Below are positions 44,100-53,213 of a DNA stretch of 64,000 nt, piece by piece. How positions within the stretch are numbered: position 1 is the first letter of the stretch; each line of letters starts with the position of its first letter. Origin of the DNA: Spirochaetales bacterium. GTDB taxonomy: Bacteria > Spirochaetota > Spirochaetia > Treponematales > UBA12059. A program made the position numbers and the translations under genes. The DNA is taken from the NCBI GenBank assembly GCA_016928955.1, contig JAFGJV010000004.1:350618-414617 (forward strand). Direction: 5' to 3'. A model generated the notes under the pieces. It saw nothing but the letters and a program-made list of their open reading frames with translations, searched no databases and was not told the DNA's origin.

Positions 44100-46616
44100 T
44101 CAGCCGAAAAAGCCCGACAGTTTTCGGTACAGGGTTCCGACCTTCTCACGCTCGTCCGGGCCGGCCTTGTCCGCTATCTCGTCGATCAGCGTCTCGAGGC
44201 TTGCCACGCTCTCGTTCAGGGCGGTGTGGAAACCGCGGGACACGCGGAACCAGTACGTGCCCTCCCCGTCGTTGAACAGGGCCACAAAACCGAGCTCCGG
44301 ATTTTTGGGTTTCCAGTAAGCCACCTGGAGCACGTGGTCAAGCACCTTGACCAGGTTCTGGACGTCGTCGTGCACGCTGAACATCACCTTCTTGGGCCAG
44401 CCGCGCTTCAGGTCCTCCGCGGGCTCCAGCCAGGACGCCACGCGCAGGATGGTGTCCAACTTCTCGCCGTCCATGAGCACTTTGTGGTCCACCTTGACCA
44501 CGCCCAGCATGCCCTTGAAGGCGGCCCCTGAATCGGCACTCAGGGACTCCCGGGCCTTGCTGAAGCGTTCCCAGTCCAAGATGGCCTTCTTGCGTTTCTT
44601 CTCGGCGACAATTTCGAAAATCTCGCTCCCGATCTTGATACGGGTGGTGAAATCCCTTGGCTCGCCTGCCTTGGCCGCGGCCTCCCTGCGCCGCTCTGGC
44701 TTGCCGGCCTCCGGTCCGCTGGGTATGACAGCCTGTTTCCTGCCCAGGAATGTGTCGGCCACCACCGGAGATATCCTCACCAGCAGGGGACGCTTGAGGG
44801 GCGACACGCTCATGGCGTACATGCGGGTGGTGCGGACTATCTCGCCGGCCACGATATAGTCGGGATTCTCCTTGAACATCACCGAGCCCGGATGGATCTG
44901 CACCTTCTCGCCCATCAGCGTGCGGAAGATACCCCGGTCTTGTCGCGCGCACACGAACTGGATAAGGCCCCTGCTGACGGCGCACAGGTAGTCATCAGTG
45001 GAACCGCCCGAACCTATGGGCACGCCGAGCGAGTTGACGATCAGCTCGATCTGTTCCTTTATGCGGGCTATCTCGAGCAGGGTCCGCTCGTCCAGATAGC
45101 TCCGCTCGCAGAAGCGCGCCTTTTGCTTGGCGTCGCGGAAGGCCTTGAACATGACCAGATACGACACAAAGTCGCCTGCCGGGTCCCGGAACGCGTGGTG
45201 GGCCCGCCTGGCTTCCAGCTCCTCTCCCGGGGGCAGGACGTAGGGGCTCATGGTGGAGAGGAACGACGACGCCACCACCACCTCTTCCACCACGTCGGGG
45301 TATTTCATGACGGACTCGACGATCATCCTGGACAGGCGCGGCAGGAGCGGAAAGGCGCACATCATGGTTCCTATCGTCGACAGCGTGCGGTCCGGATTCA
45401 GGGCCTCAAGCAGATTGAGCACGTCCATGGCGCCAAGGATGCCCGACCGCGCCGGCTTGGATATGAAATCAAAGCGCTCAAAATCCGTGATGCCGAGCTC
45501 GGCCATGCGGAGTACCACCTCCGACAGGTCCGTGCGGTATATCTCCTCCATGGTGAACAGCGAGCGGTTCTCGAAGTCGTCGCGGCCGTACAGGCGGTAG
45601 CAGTAGCCCGGCTGGGTGCGGCCGGCGCGGCCCTTGCGCTGATTGCACGACGCCTTGGATATGGGCACTTCGATGAGGCTGGCCGTGTACGTCCGTGGGT
45701 TGTAGAAATTCAGCTTGGCCAGGCCCGAGTCTATCACGCTGGTCACGCCGTCTATGGTGACGCTGGTCTCCGCTATGTTGGTGCTGATGATCACCTTGGT
45801 CTTGCCCGCCGGCGCCTTGTCGAACACGCGCTCCTGCTCATCCTTGCCCAGGCGCGCGTACAGGGGCACAAGATGGAGGCGGCTCCGGCACTCGGTGAAG
45901 GACAATCGCTGCATGCAGTCCTTGATGGCCTTCTCGCCCGGGAGAAAGACCAGTATGTCGCCATCGCGCTTGTCGCCCACCACCCTGTTCACGATCTGCT
46001 CTATCTTGTCGGTCAGGGCCTCGGGGTTGCCTTCCTGGGCCGGCGGATCCCACACCACGGTGACCGGGAACACCTGCGTGTCGATCTTAACGATGGGACA
46101 GTCGCCAAAGTACGCGCTGAACACCTCAGCGTTTATGGTGGCCGACGACACGATCACCTTGAACTCGGGCCTGGCCTCCAGGACGCGCTTTAAAAGCCCC
46201 AGGATGAAATCTATGTTCAGGCTGCGCTCGTGGGCCTCGTCCACCATGATCACCGCGTAACGCGACAAGGCCGGATCCAGCTTCATCTCCTGAAGGAGTA
46301 TGCCGTCCGTCATGATCTTGATGGCCGTCCCCTGCTCGGTCTTGTCCTCAAAGCGCATCTTGTAGCCCACAAGCCCGGGCATGGGCGTGCCGAGCTGACG
46401 GGATATGAATTCTGATACCGATATGGCCGCTATGCGCCGCGGCTGGGTAACGCCAATCACGCCGCCGCGCGCGTAGCCGGCCTCGTGTAGGATGACGGGT
46501 ATCTGCGTGGTCTTGCCCGAACCCGTGGGGCTTTCAACCACGATGACCTGGTTGGTCGCCAGGGCGGCCAGGATTCTGTCCTTCTGCTCGTATACCGGTA
46601 GTTTTGAGTAATCCAT
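44100..46616 (-). CDS. hrpA: DEAH-box ATP-dependent RNA helicase, HrpA-like
   Basis: An 838-residue DExH helicase with Walker A ESPTGSGKTTQIP (about 29-40), VDEAHERSLNID, SATINAEVF, TNIAETSVTIDGV and QRKGRAGRTQPG. A helicase-associated winged-helix and OB region follow to about 640, and then a C-terminal domain I cannot assign. It is shorter than E. coli HrpA (about 1300). The likely role is RNA remodelling or ribosome rescue. No SD is present and a strong promoter ends six bases before the ATG. Confidence 0.9.
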   Translation of the reverse strand: MDYSKLPVYEQKDRILAALATNQVIVVESPTGSGKTTQIPVILHEAGYARGGVIGVTQPRRIAAISVSEFISRQLGTPMPGLVGYKMRFEDKTEQGTAIKIMTDGILLQEMKLDPALSRYAVIMVDEAHERSLNIDFILGLLKRVLEARPEFKVIVSSATINAEVFSAYFGDCPIVKIDTQVFPVTVVWDPPAQEGNPEALTDKIEQIVNRVVGDKRDGDILVFLPGEKAIKDCMQRLSFTECRSRLHLVPLYARLGKDEQERVFDKAPAGKTKVIISTNIAETSVTIDGVTSVIDSGLAKLNFYNPRTYTASLIEVPISKASCNQRKGRAGRTQPGYCYRLYGRDDFENRSLFTMEEIYRTDLSEVVLRMAELGITDFERFDFISKPARSGILGAMDVLNLLEALNPDRTLSTIGTMMCAFPLLPRLSRMIVESVMKYPDVVEEVVVASSFLSTMSPYVLPPGEELEARRAHHAFRDPAGDFVSYLVMFKAFRDAKQKARFCERSYLDERTLLEIARIKEQIELIVNSLGVPIGSGGSTDDYLCAVSRGLIQFVCARQDRGIFRTLMGEKVQIHPGSVMFKENPDYIVAGEIVRTTRMYAMSVSPLKRPLLVRISPVVADTFLGRKQAVIPSGPEAGKPERRREAAAKAGEPRDFTTRIKIGSEIFEIVAEKKRKKAILDWERFSKARESLSADSGAAFKGMLGVVKVDHKVLMDGEKLDTILRVASWLEPAEDLKRGWPKKVMFSVHDDVQNLVKVLDHVLQVAYWKPKNPELGFVALFNDGEGTYWFRVSRGFHTALNESVASLETLIDEIADKAGPDEREKVGTLYRKLSGFFG

Positions 46617-46622
46617 GGGTCC

Positions 46623-46650
46623 ATTGTAGCCTAAGCAGACGCATTATCAA
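46623..46650 (-). promoter_or_regulatory. Promoter of the helicase gene, leaderless layout
   Basis: On the minus strand TTGATA, a 16-base spacer and TACAAT. The -10 ends six bases before the ATG at 46616. Its -35 occupies 46645-46650 and overlaps the -35 of the divergent permease promoter. Confidence 0.7.
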
Positions 46651-46672
46651 AGCGGCGGAGCCTCTGTATACT
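46644..46672 (+). promoter_or_regulatory. Promoter of the permease gene, leaderless layout
   Basis: TTATCA, a 17-base spacer and TATACT. The -10 ends six bases before the ATG at 46679. The -35 shares five bases with the -35 of the helicase promoter on the other strand. Confidence 0.7.
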
Positions 46673-46678
46673 GCCTCC

Positions 46679-47932
46679 ATGCTGCGGGAAATTTTCACCG
46701 ATGTGGTTGTGCTCGGCGCGATGGCCGCCATTGCGGCCGGACGCGTGCCCGGCCTCAGGATGAATCGCGCGTCGGTGGCCTTTGCCGCGGCCGCGCTCCT
46801 GGTGGCCGCCGGATCCGTGGGCGTGGCGGACGCTCTGGCCGCCATAGACCTGGGCACCCTCGTGCTCCTGCTGTCCATGATGCTGGTGGCGGCCAGCATG
46901 CGCCTGTCCGGCTTTTTTGACTGGGTCGCGGCCCGCCTGGCGGGCCTGGCCGGAGCTCCCGTGTTGTTTCTTGCCGCCATCGTGCTCAGTTCTGGCTTCC
47001 TGTCGGCAGCCTTCCTGAACGATACCATATGCCTGCTCTTTGGGCCCATCGTCGCGGAGACGGCTCTCCGCGCCCGTCGCGATCCCGTGCCCTACCTGGT
47101 GGCCACGGCCGTATCGGCCAACGTCGGCTCCGCCGCCACGATCATAGGCAATCCCCAGAACATGCTGATAGGAGCCCAGAGCGGCATAGGCTTCATGCGG
47201 TTCCTGGCCGAGCTCGGCCCCGTGGCCCTCATGGCTCTGGTGATTTCCTTCATGTGCATCATGCTGGCCTTTCCCCGTGAATTTTTGGCAAGGAGGGCCG
47301 GCATGCTGGCAGGCGATGCTGTCAGCGTGGTTCCCTCGGCGCCCATCAGGGCAGGGGTGCGGGTATACAAGCCGCTATTATGGAAAAGCCTTACGGCGTC
47401 CGTCCTCATGCTCGGCGGTTTTGCCTTGGGCGCGCCGGTAAGCGCCGCGGCGGCCCTGGCAGCCGCACTTATCATGGTTACCAGGCGGCTTAAGCCTGAG
47501 CGGGTATTCAGCGAAGTCGATTTTGGCCTCCTAGTTTTTTTTGGCGGCCTCTTTGTTGTCACCAAGGCCGCCGCGGGCACGGAGGCCTTTGCCTGGTTCG
47601 AGCGAACCTTGCTCGCTGCGGCCGCCGATTCTCCCCTTGGCTACTCGGTGGCGGCAGCCGGCCTGTCCAACGTGATATCCAACGTTCCCGCCGTCATGGT
47701 CCTGGCCCCTGGCGCGGCGGCGGCGGTGGATCCCGAGCGTACCTGGCTCATCCTGGCCATGGCCAGCACCTTTGCGGGCAACCTAACCCTGCTCGGTTCC
47801 GTGGCCAACCTGATCGTCGCAGAAGGAGCAGCCTCCAGGGGCGTCAAGCTCGGTTTCTGGAGCTATCTCAAGGCAGGCGTGCCGGTTACGGTCCTGACCA
47901 TACTGGCCGGTGCCTGGTGGCTGAGCAGATAG
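46679..47932 (+). CDS. ArsB/NhaD/SLC13-type ion permease
   Basis: A 417-residue polytopic membrane protein of the ion-transporter superfamily. About ten helices are visible, with two hairpin-like conserved segments (FLNDTICLLFGPIV and LSNVISNVPAVMVLAPG). The N-D-T and S-N-V-P positions are typical substrate-site motifs of ArsB/CitM-like carriers. The substrate could be arsenite, citrate/dicarboxylate or Na+/H+; no arsenic genes lie nearby. I start at the ATG directly behind the promoter, not at an upstream in-frame ATG that would sit within the opposite gene's control region. Confidence 0.87.
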   Translation: MLREIFTDVVVLGAMAAIAAGRVPGLRMNRASVAFAAAALLVAAGSVGVADALAAIDLGTLVLLLSMMLVAASMRLSGFFDWVAARLAGLAGAPVLFLAAIVLSSGFLSAAFLNDTICLLFGPIVAETALRARRDPVPYLVATAVSANVGSAATIIGNPQNMLIGAQSGIGFMRFLAELGPVALMALVISFMCIMLAFPREFLARRAGMLAGDAVSVVPSAPIRAGVRVYKPLLWKSLTASVLMLGGFALGAPVSAAAALAAALIMVTRRLKPERVFSEVDFGLLVFFGGLFVVTKAAAGTEAFAWFERTLLAAAADSPLGYSVAAAGLSNVISNVPAVMVLAPGAAAAVDPERTWLILAMASTFAGNLTLLGSVANLIVAEGAASRGVKLGFWSYLKAGVPVTVLTILAGAWWLSR

Positions 47933-47940
47933 AGCGACGC

Positions 47941-47970
47941 TTGACCCTCCGCGGCCAAAGCGCCTAAGAT
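47941..47970 (+). promoter_or_regulatory. Promoter of the thiBPQ operon
   Basis: TTGACC, an 18-base spacer and TAAGAT, starting eight bases after the permease stop. The predicted start site is about 47976-47978, at the very beginning of the TPP aptamer. Confidence 0.6.
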
Positions 47971-47973
47971 GGG

Positions 47974-48063
47974 CGCGCCGGGGTGGCCGGGCATCCGTTG
48001 GATGACCCTGTCTGAGAACAGACCCGAAGAACCTGATCCGGATAATGCCGGCGGAGGGAGCGC
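47974..48063 (+). promoter_or_regulatory. TPP riboswitch (THI element)
   Basis: A thiamine-pyrophosphate aptamer with the conserved core segments CCGGGGTGGCC, CTGAGA, ACCTGATCCGGATAATGCC and CGGAGGGA in order. GCGC at the 5' end can pair with GCGC at 48060-48063 as the base of P1. The final GGAGGGA is also the only ribosome binding site of thiB, four bases before its ATG. Ligand binding should therefore hide the SD and switch off translation; no terminator follows. A comparable TPP-controlled transporter is recalled from Treponema denticola. Confidence 0.93.
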
Positions 48064-49110
48064 ATGCACGCACGTTCCACCTTCAATTTTAACCGACCTT
48101 TCATAGCCATCCTTATCACCTGCCTTTTGAGCGCCGTGGTGCTGATGGGCACGCTGAGCTGCCTGTCCTGCGACGCGCCAGACCAAGAAGGCGCCCTGGT
48201 GGTCTATGTCTACGACTCGTTCGCGTCCGAGTGGGGTCCCGGTCCCATTGTTGAGGAGGCCTTCGAGAAGGCCACTGGCCTTGAACTGGAGCTGGTGGCC
48301 GTTGGCGACGGGGCTCAGGCCCTGGCCAGGGCCATAGACGAGAAAGCCAGGCCCAAGGCCGATGTGCTTCTAGGAGTGGACAACCACCTTCTGCCCAAGG
48401 CCGTAAGCGCTGACATCTTCATGCCCTACCGGCCTGAAAACGCGGCGCTGGTGCCTTCCGACCTGGTGTTGGACGACCAGTGGCGCGTAACGCCCTTTGA
48501 CTGGGGCAGTTTTGCCATCATCTGGGATTCGGAGCGCTTGGCCGAGCCGCCGCGGACCCTGGAAGACCTGACCAAACCCGAATACGAGCGCTCGCTGATA
48601 CTCATGGATCCACGTACCAGCACACCAGGCTACGGCTTTCTAGCCTGGACCAAGGCCGTGTATGGCGACGACATGCCCGACTATTGGCAGAGGCTTAAAC
48701 CGTCCATCCTGACTCTGAGCCCCGGCTGGGACACAGGCTACGGTCTTTTCACCAAAGGTGAGGCTCCCCTGGTCATATCCTACACGACCAGCCCGGCGTA
48801 TCACGCCGAATACGAGACGGCCGGCCGCTACCAGGCCCTGATCTTTCCTGAGGGCCATCCCGTGCAAATTGAGGGCGCCGGCATCCTCAGGGGCACCAGC
48901 CGGCCGCAGGCAGCCAAAGCCTTCATCGACTTTATGTTGTCGCCCGAATTCCAGTCAGCGATACCCCTCTCCAACTGGATGTATCCCATAGTAGCGGATA
49001 CCGTTTTGCCAGCGTCGTTCGAACACGCGCCCAAGCCTACCACCAATCTCCTGGTGGACCCGGCCGTGCTCGAAGGCGCGGAACGCTCCGCGCTCGATGC
49101 CCTGAACTGA
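48064..49110 (+). CDS. thiB: Thiamine/TPP ABC transporter substrate-binding lipoprotein
   Basis: A 348-residue periplasmic binding protein of the ThiB/TbpA type. The signal ends in a lipobox-like run (LSCLSC). LVVYVYDSFASEWGPGP and the ADVLLGVDN and FDWGSFAIIWD blocks match thiamine-binding proteins. It captures thiamine or its phosphates and delivers them to ThiP. It starts directly after the TPP riboswitch, which confirms the ligand class. Confidence 0.95.
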   Translation: MHARSTFNFNRPFIAILITCLLSAVVLMGTLSCLSCDAPDQEGALVVYVYDSFASEWGPGPIVEEAFEKATGLELELVAVGDGAQALARAIDEKARPKADVLLGVDNHLLPKAVSADIFMPYRPENAALVPSDLVLDDQWRVTPFDWGSFAIIWDSERLAEPPRTLEDLTKPEYERSLILMDPRTSTPGYGFLAWTKAVYGDDMPDYWQRLKPSILTLSPGWDTGYGLFTKGEAPLVISYTTSPAYHAEYETAGRYQALIFPEGHPVQIEGAGILRGTSRPQAAKAFIDFMLSPEFQSAIPLSNWMYPIVADTVLPASFEHAPKPTTNLLVDPAVLEGAERSALDALN

Positions 49111-49115
49111 CCGCC

Positions 49116-50744
49116 GTGCGCGCTCCGCGCCTGCCTTCTGAGCGGGCTTACACACTGGCCAGCGCCGCCCTGTTCCCGGTGCTTGGCCTGTTTGTTGCCC
49201 TTCCCCTGGCTGGCGCCTTCATGCCCCTGTTCCGCGGTGACGGAGCCTTTGACAACCTAGGCCGGGCTTTTGGCGACGCGCGCTTTCTCGGTTCCTTTGG
49301 CTTTGGCCTGGGGCAGGCCCTGGCAAGCGCCGTCCTGGCTTTGCTGGTCGGGCTTCCCGGCGCTTACCTCTTGGGTCGCAAGAAATTTCCGGGCAAGCGC
49401 CTCCTTTCGGCGCTTGCCGTCGTTCCCTTCTGCGTTCCTCCCCTGATCGTCGCCCTGGGCTTTGTGCTGTATTACGGCAAGGACGGCTTTCTCAACCGCG
49501 CGCTTATGGCCATCTTCAGCCTGGATAGCCCGCCCCTGGATTTTCTGTACTCGTTCTGGGGCGTGGTCTTGGCCCACGGTTTTTACAACTTTCCCCTGGT
49601 CATGAGCATGGCCGGCGACGCGTGGTCAGGCATACGGAGGGACACCGAGGACGCGGCCAGGCTCCTGGGCGCCGGCCGTGTACGCACCTTCGTGACCGTG
49701 ACCCTGCCCGGCATACTGCCCGCGGCCGGGGCGGCCTTCACCCTGACCTTTCTGATGTGTTTTTTCAGCTTTACCATCGTGCTGCTCTTTGGCGGTCCAG
49801 GCGTCGGGACGCCCGAGGTCGAGCTGTACCGGGCAGCCCGTTTTGACCTTGACAGGCCCCTGGCTTCGGCCTTTGCCCTGGTCGAGAGCGCCGTGGCCTT
49901 GCTGGCCCTGTACGCGTACGCTCGCCTGGAACGGCGCGTGAGCGGCCGGAGAACGGACGCGGCGCGCAGGGAAGCGGCCGTTCCCTTCCGTGGTCCCGCC
50001 GGCGTAGCCGGTGCTGTCGTCTACGGCCTCTTGGTGCTGGTGGCTTTTCTGGGCCCGCTGGCCGCAGTAGCCGGCGAGTCCCTGGTGGTCAGATCGGCAA
50101 AATACGGCCCAGGCAACCTTGGCCTTGGAAACTACCTGGCCTTGTTCTCAAGCCCGTCGTTTGTCCGCGCCGCGGGCAACACCCTGGCCCTTGGCCTGGG
50201 CTCGGCTTTGCTGGCCGCCCTGATAGGTTTTGCCCTGTCGCTGGCGCTCAAGCGGACCCGCTCGCCCTTCCTGGCCTCTGTTCTCCCCTTGTCGCCCCTG
50301 GCCTTGTCGTCGGTGGTACTCGCCTACGGCTGGAGTTCCGTGGTCGGCACCGCAACGCCGCTTACCCTGGCGGCCGTACAGGCAGTGTCGGCTTATCCCT
50401 TCATCCTTAAAGGCATACAGGGAGCCCTGGGGTCGTCAGACGAACGCCTGGCGGACGCCGCCCTTGCGCTCGGCTCATCCCGACTGGGCGCCGTGTTCAG
50501 GGTCCGCCTACCCCTGGCCGCCCCGGCTCTGCTCTCCGGCTTTGCCTTTGCCTTTGCCATAAGCGCAGGCGACGCCAACGCACTGATAGCCGCGCCGGTA
50601 CCCGGCTATGAGACCCTGGCCTTGAAGCTGTATCAGCTGGCCGGATCCTACCGTTTCAATGAGGCATGCGCCGCGGCGACCCTCCTCGGGCTGGCCGTAT
50701 CCCTGGTTTTCTTCCTGAAGGACGGCAGACATGCCATCGCTTGA
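49116..50744 (+). CDS. thiP: Thiamine ABC transporter permease
   Basis: A 542-residue double permease with about twelve membrane helices. Two EAA loops are visible: DTEDAARLLGAGRVRTFVTVTLP and DERLADAALALGSSRLGAVFRVRLP. This is the ThiP layout (two fused permease halves). It begins at GTG five bases after thiB and overlaps thiQ by 14 bases. Confidence 0.95.
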   Translation: MRAPRLPSERAYTLASAALFPVLGLFVALPLAGAFMPLFRGDGAFDNLGRAFGDARFLGSFGFGLGQALASAVLALLVGLPGAYLLGRKKFPGKRLLSALAVVPFCVPPLIVALGFVLYYGKDGFLNRALMAIFSLDSPPLDFLYSFWGVVLAHGFYNFPLVMSMAGDAWSGIRRDTEDAARLLGAGRVRTFVTVTLPGILPAAGAAFTLTFLMCFFSFTIVLLFGGPGVGTPEVELYRAARFDLDRPLASAFALVESAVALLALYAYARLERRVSGRRTDAARREAAVPFRGPAGVAGAVVYGLLVLVAFLGPLAAVAGESLVVRSAKYGPGNLGLGNYLALFSSPSFVRAAGNTLALGLGSALLAALIGFALSLALKRTRSPFLASVLPLSPLALSSVVLAYGWSSVVGTATPLTLAAVQAVSAYPFILKGIQGALGSSDERLADAALALGSSRLGAVFRVRLPLAAPALLSGFAFAFAISAGDANALIAAPVPGYETLALKLYQLAGSYRFNEACAAATLLGLAVSLVFFLKDGRHAIA

Positions 50745-51807
50745 ACTGGACGCGCTGACCAAGACCTGGCCCGAACTGACCATACGGGCATCACTTACGG
50801 TTCCCGACGGCTCCCTCCTGGTCATAGCCGGACCGTCCGGCTGCGGCAAGAGCACCCTCCTCCGCATGACAGCCGGCCTCTTGGACGCTGACGGTGGAAG
50901 GGTTCTGGTGGGAGGTTCCGACGTCAGCGGCCGCTCGCCGAAGGAGCGCGGCATAGGCATGGTGTTCCAGGACGCCGCCCTCTTTCCGCACCTGGACGCT
51001 GGCGGCAACGTGGCGTACGGACTCTGGGGCCGCGGCCGGTCCAAACGCGAACGCCTGGCCGAGGCCGACAGGCTCCTTGCGTCTGTGGGCCTTGAAGGTT
51101 TCGGACGCAGGCGCATAGACAGCCTGTCGGGAGGAGAGCGCCAGCGCGTCGCCCTGGCCCGCACCCTAGCCATACAGCCAGGTATCGTGCTCTTTGACGA
51201 GCCCCTGTCGTCATTGGACCCTGCCTTGCGGAAAAGGCTCAGGCAGGACATACGTGACGAGCAGCGGCGCTTCGGCCTGACCGCGGTGTACGTGACCCAT
51301 GACCTTGAGGAGGCGCTGGCCGTGGCCGACAAGCTGGCCGTCATGGACGCGGGCGCCATACTGCAATGTGGTACGCCATCCGAGCTTTGGGAGCGTCCTG
51401 ACAGCGCGGGTCTGGCCAGGTTCCTAGGCTCGGGTCCCTGCCTGCCCATCGTCGGGCATGAATCGGGCAGGGTCCTGACAGCCGACGGGAACTTCCCGCT
51501 GGCAAGCGCTTCCGCCCCGGAAGGCATGCCCCTGGCCGACGGAGCGTACGTTTTCTTTGGACGTGGCGACGCAGTCCTTTCGGACGCGCCCGCCGTCGCC
51601 GGTTCCGGCTGTTTCACCGCCCGCTGCATGCGCGCCGACTACGCCGGTGATTCCGTGGACTGTCATATGCTATCGGGAGACATCCTCTGCACCCTGAGAT
51701 TCCCCGCCGCCCGTTCGCCCAAACCCGGATCCAGCGCTCGCTACGCGGTACCCGCGGAGAACATCAGGCTCTTGCCCAAGGACGACGCCGACCTTCAGTC
51801 GCGGTAG
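50731..51807 (+). CDS. thiQ: Thiamine ABC transporter ATPase with C-terminal domain
   Basis: A 358-residue ABC ATPase that powers thiamine import. Walker A is AGPSGCGKST (about 33-42), the signature is LSGGERQRVALA, Walker B is IVLFDEP, and THDLEEA is the H-loop. E. coli ThiQ is about 230 residues; this one has an extra C-terminal region (about 235-358) resembling a TOBE-type regulatory domain, as in Fe3+/spermidine ATPases. The last 13 bases overlap the convergent sigma-54 activator gene. Confidence 0.93.
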   Translation: MPSLELDALTKTWPELTIRASLTVPDGSLLVIAGPSGCGKSTLLRMTAGLLDADGGRVLVGGSDVSGRSPKERGIGMVFQDAALFPHLDAGGNVAYGLWGRGRSKRERLAEADRLLASVGLEGFGRRRIDSLSGGERQRVALARTLAIQPGIVLFDEPLSSLDPALRKRLRQDIRDEQRRFGLTAVYVTHDLEEALAVADKLAVMDAGAILQCGTPSELWERPDSAGLARFLGSGPCLPIVGHESGRVLTADGNFPLASASAPEGMPLADGAYVFFGRGDAVLSDAPAVAGSGCFTARCMRADYAGDSVDCHMLSGDILCTLRFPAARSPKPGSSARYAVPAENIRLLPKDDADLQSR

Positions 51808-53141
51808 CCGTACTCGTTCAGTTTGTTGAACAAGGTCCTCCGCGTTATGCCGAGCTCGGTGGCCGTGGCCTCCCGCTTGCCCCCGTTGCGCCTCAAGGCG
51901 GCCAGAATGGCCCTCTTCTCTATCTCGGCGAGCGGTAAAGGCTCCTCGGTGCCGGCGGACGTATCGCTATCCCGGCTAGTCCTGACGTCGCTCGCGTGCC
52001 CGAACTGGAAATCGGCCGGCGTTAGCTCGTCGCCATCGGCCAGGATCAGGGCCCGTTCCACCAGGTTGGACAGCTCGCGCACGTTGCCGGGAAAGGGATA
52101 GGCTTCTATGGCCTTCAGGGCCTCAGCGGACAGACGCATGCCCCGCCTGCCCATGCGCGGCCCCAGGCTGACCACAAAATGCTCGGCGAGCGCCCGCGCG
52201 TCCCCCGGCCGCTCGCGCAGGGGCGGCAGTCGTATCCGTACCACGTTGACGCGGTAGTAGAGGTCCTCCCGGAACAAGCCGTCACGCACCATGGCCTCCA
52301 GGTCGCGGTTGGTGGCGGCGACGATGCGGGCGTCCACAGGCAGGCCCTTGACGCCGCCCAGCCGCGTCACCTTGCGCTCCTGTATGGCCCGCAGGATTTT
52401 TACCTGCATGGCCAGCGGCATTTCCCCAATTTCGTCCAGGAACAGGGTGCCGCCGTCCGCCAGCTCGAACAGCCCTTGCTTGCGCTCGGACGCCCCGGTA
52501 AACGCGCCTTTCTCGTAGCCAAAGAGCTCGCTTTCCATCAAGGTCTCCGGCACGGCACCCAGGTTGACGGCCACAAAGGCGCCCTGCCGGCCGGAGCGCT
52601 CGTGGATGAGGCGGGCAAGCACCTCCTTGCCCGTGCCGCTTTCACCGCTTACCAAGACGGTGGCCGGAGTCGGCGCGGCCCTGTCCACCAGGCGCAGGGC
52701 TTCCTGTATGGCCGGGCTGTGGCCTATAAGACGCGTCGGCTCTGAGTCCGGCCTGCGCGACGCCTCCCTGTCCGCAAGGAGCCGCCTCTCACGCACGGCC
52801 TTGCGCAGGCGCATAACCAGCTCATCCGGATCAAAGGGCTTGACCAGGTAGTCGCAGGCGCCCAGGCGCATGGCCTCGACCGCGTCCCTCACGTCCCCAT
52901 GGGCGCTCATCATGATCACCGGCAGGGAGTAGCCTGCTTCCTTGATCCACGCCAGGAGGGCAAGGCCGTCCATGCCCGGCATGCGTATGTCCAGCACGGC
53001 GGCATCCCAGGTTTCCTCGGACACCAGGGTGCGGGCGGCCGCGCCATCGGGAGCGGTGCCCGCGTCTATGCCTTCCGCGCCCAGGAAATCCTTCACTGAT
53101 TCCAAAAGCCGTGGTTCGTCATCCGCGACCAGTACCCTCAT
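51795..53141 (-). CDS. NtrC-family sigma-54-dependent response regulator
   Basis: A 448-residue activator. The receiver domain (about 1-118) has the acidic pocket DDE, phospho-acceptor Asp51 (VLDIRMPG) and Lys101. The AAA+ domain has Walker A GESGTGKE (166-173) and the sigma-54 contact loop GAFTGA (212-217). A Fis-type helix-turn-helix ends the protein (KREATATELGITRRTLFNKL). No histidine kinase is encoded in the window, so it is an orphan here. AAAGGA precedes the ATG. Targets are unknown; I found no clear -24/-12 promoter nearby. Confidence 0.95.
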   Translation of the reverse strand: MRVLVADDEPRLLESVKDFLGAEGIDAGTAPDGAAARTLVSEETWDAAVLDIRMPGMDGLALLAWIKEAGYSLPVIMMSAHGDVRDAVEAMRLGACDYLVKPFDPDELVMRLRKAVRERRLLADREASRRPDSEPTRLIGHSPAIQEALRLVDRAAPTPATVLVSGESGTGKEVLARLIHERSGRQGAFVAVNLGAVPETLMESELFGYEKGAFTGASERKQGLFELADGGTLFLDEIGEMPLAMQVKILRAIQERKVTRLGGVKGLPVDARIVAATNRDLEAMVRDGLFREDLYYRVNVVRIRLPPLRERPGDARALAEHFVVSLGPRMGRRGMRLSAEALKAIEAYPFPGNVRELSNLVERALILADGDELTPADFQFGHASDVRTSRDSDTSAGTEEPLPLAEIEKRAILAALRRNGGKREATATELGITRRTLFNKLNEYGYRD

Positions 53142-53177
53142 GCGTATCCTTTCCCGCGGTCCCTAGGTTCTTGGAAC

Positions 53178-53205
53178 TTGCGGTCCGCGCTCGTGGGAGT
53201 ATAAT
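53178..53205 (+). promoter_or_regulatory. Promoter of the MEMO1-AMMECR1 operon, leaderless layout
   Basis: TTGCGG, a 16-base spacer and a perfect TATAAT. The -10 ends eight bases before the ATG at 53214 and no SD is present. Confidence 0.7.
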
Positions 53206-53213
53206 TGTAGCCT

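Noticed and set aside
46679..47932. Permease as a definite arsenite exporter
   Set aside because: The superfamily includes citrate, dicarboxylate and Na+/H+ carriers, and no arsR, arsC or arsA is nearby.
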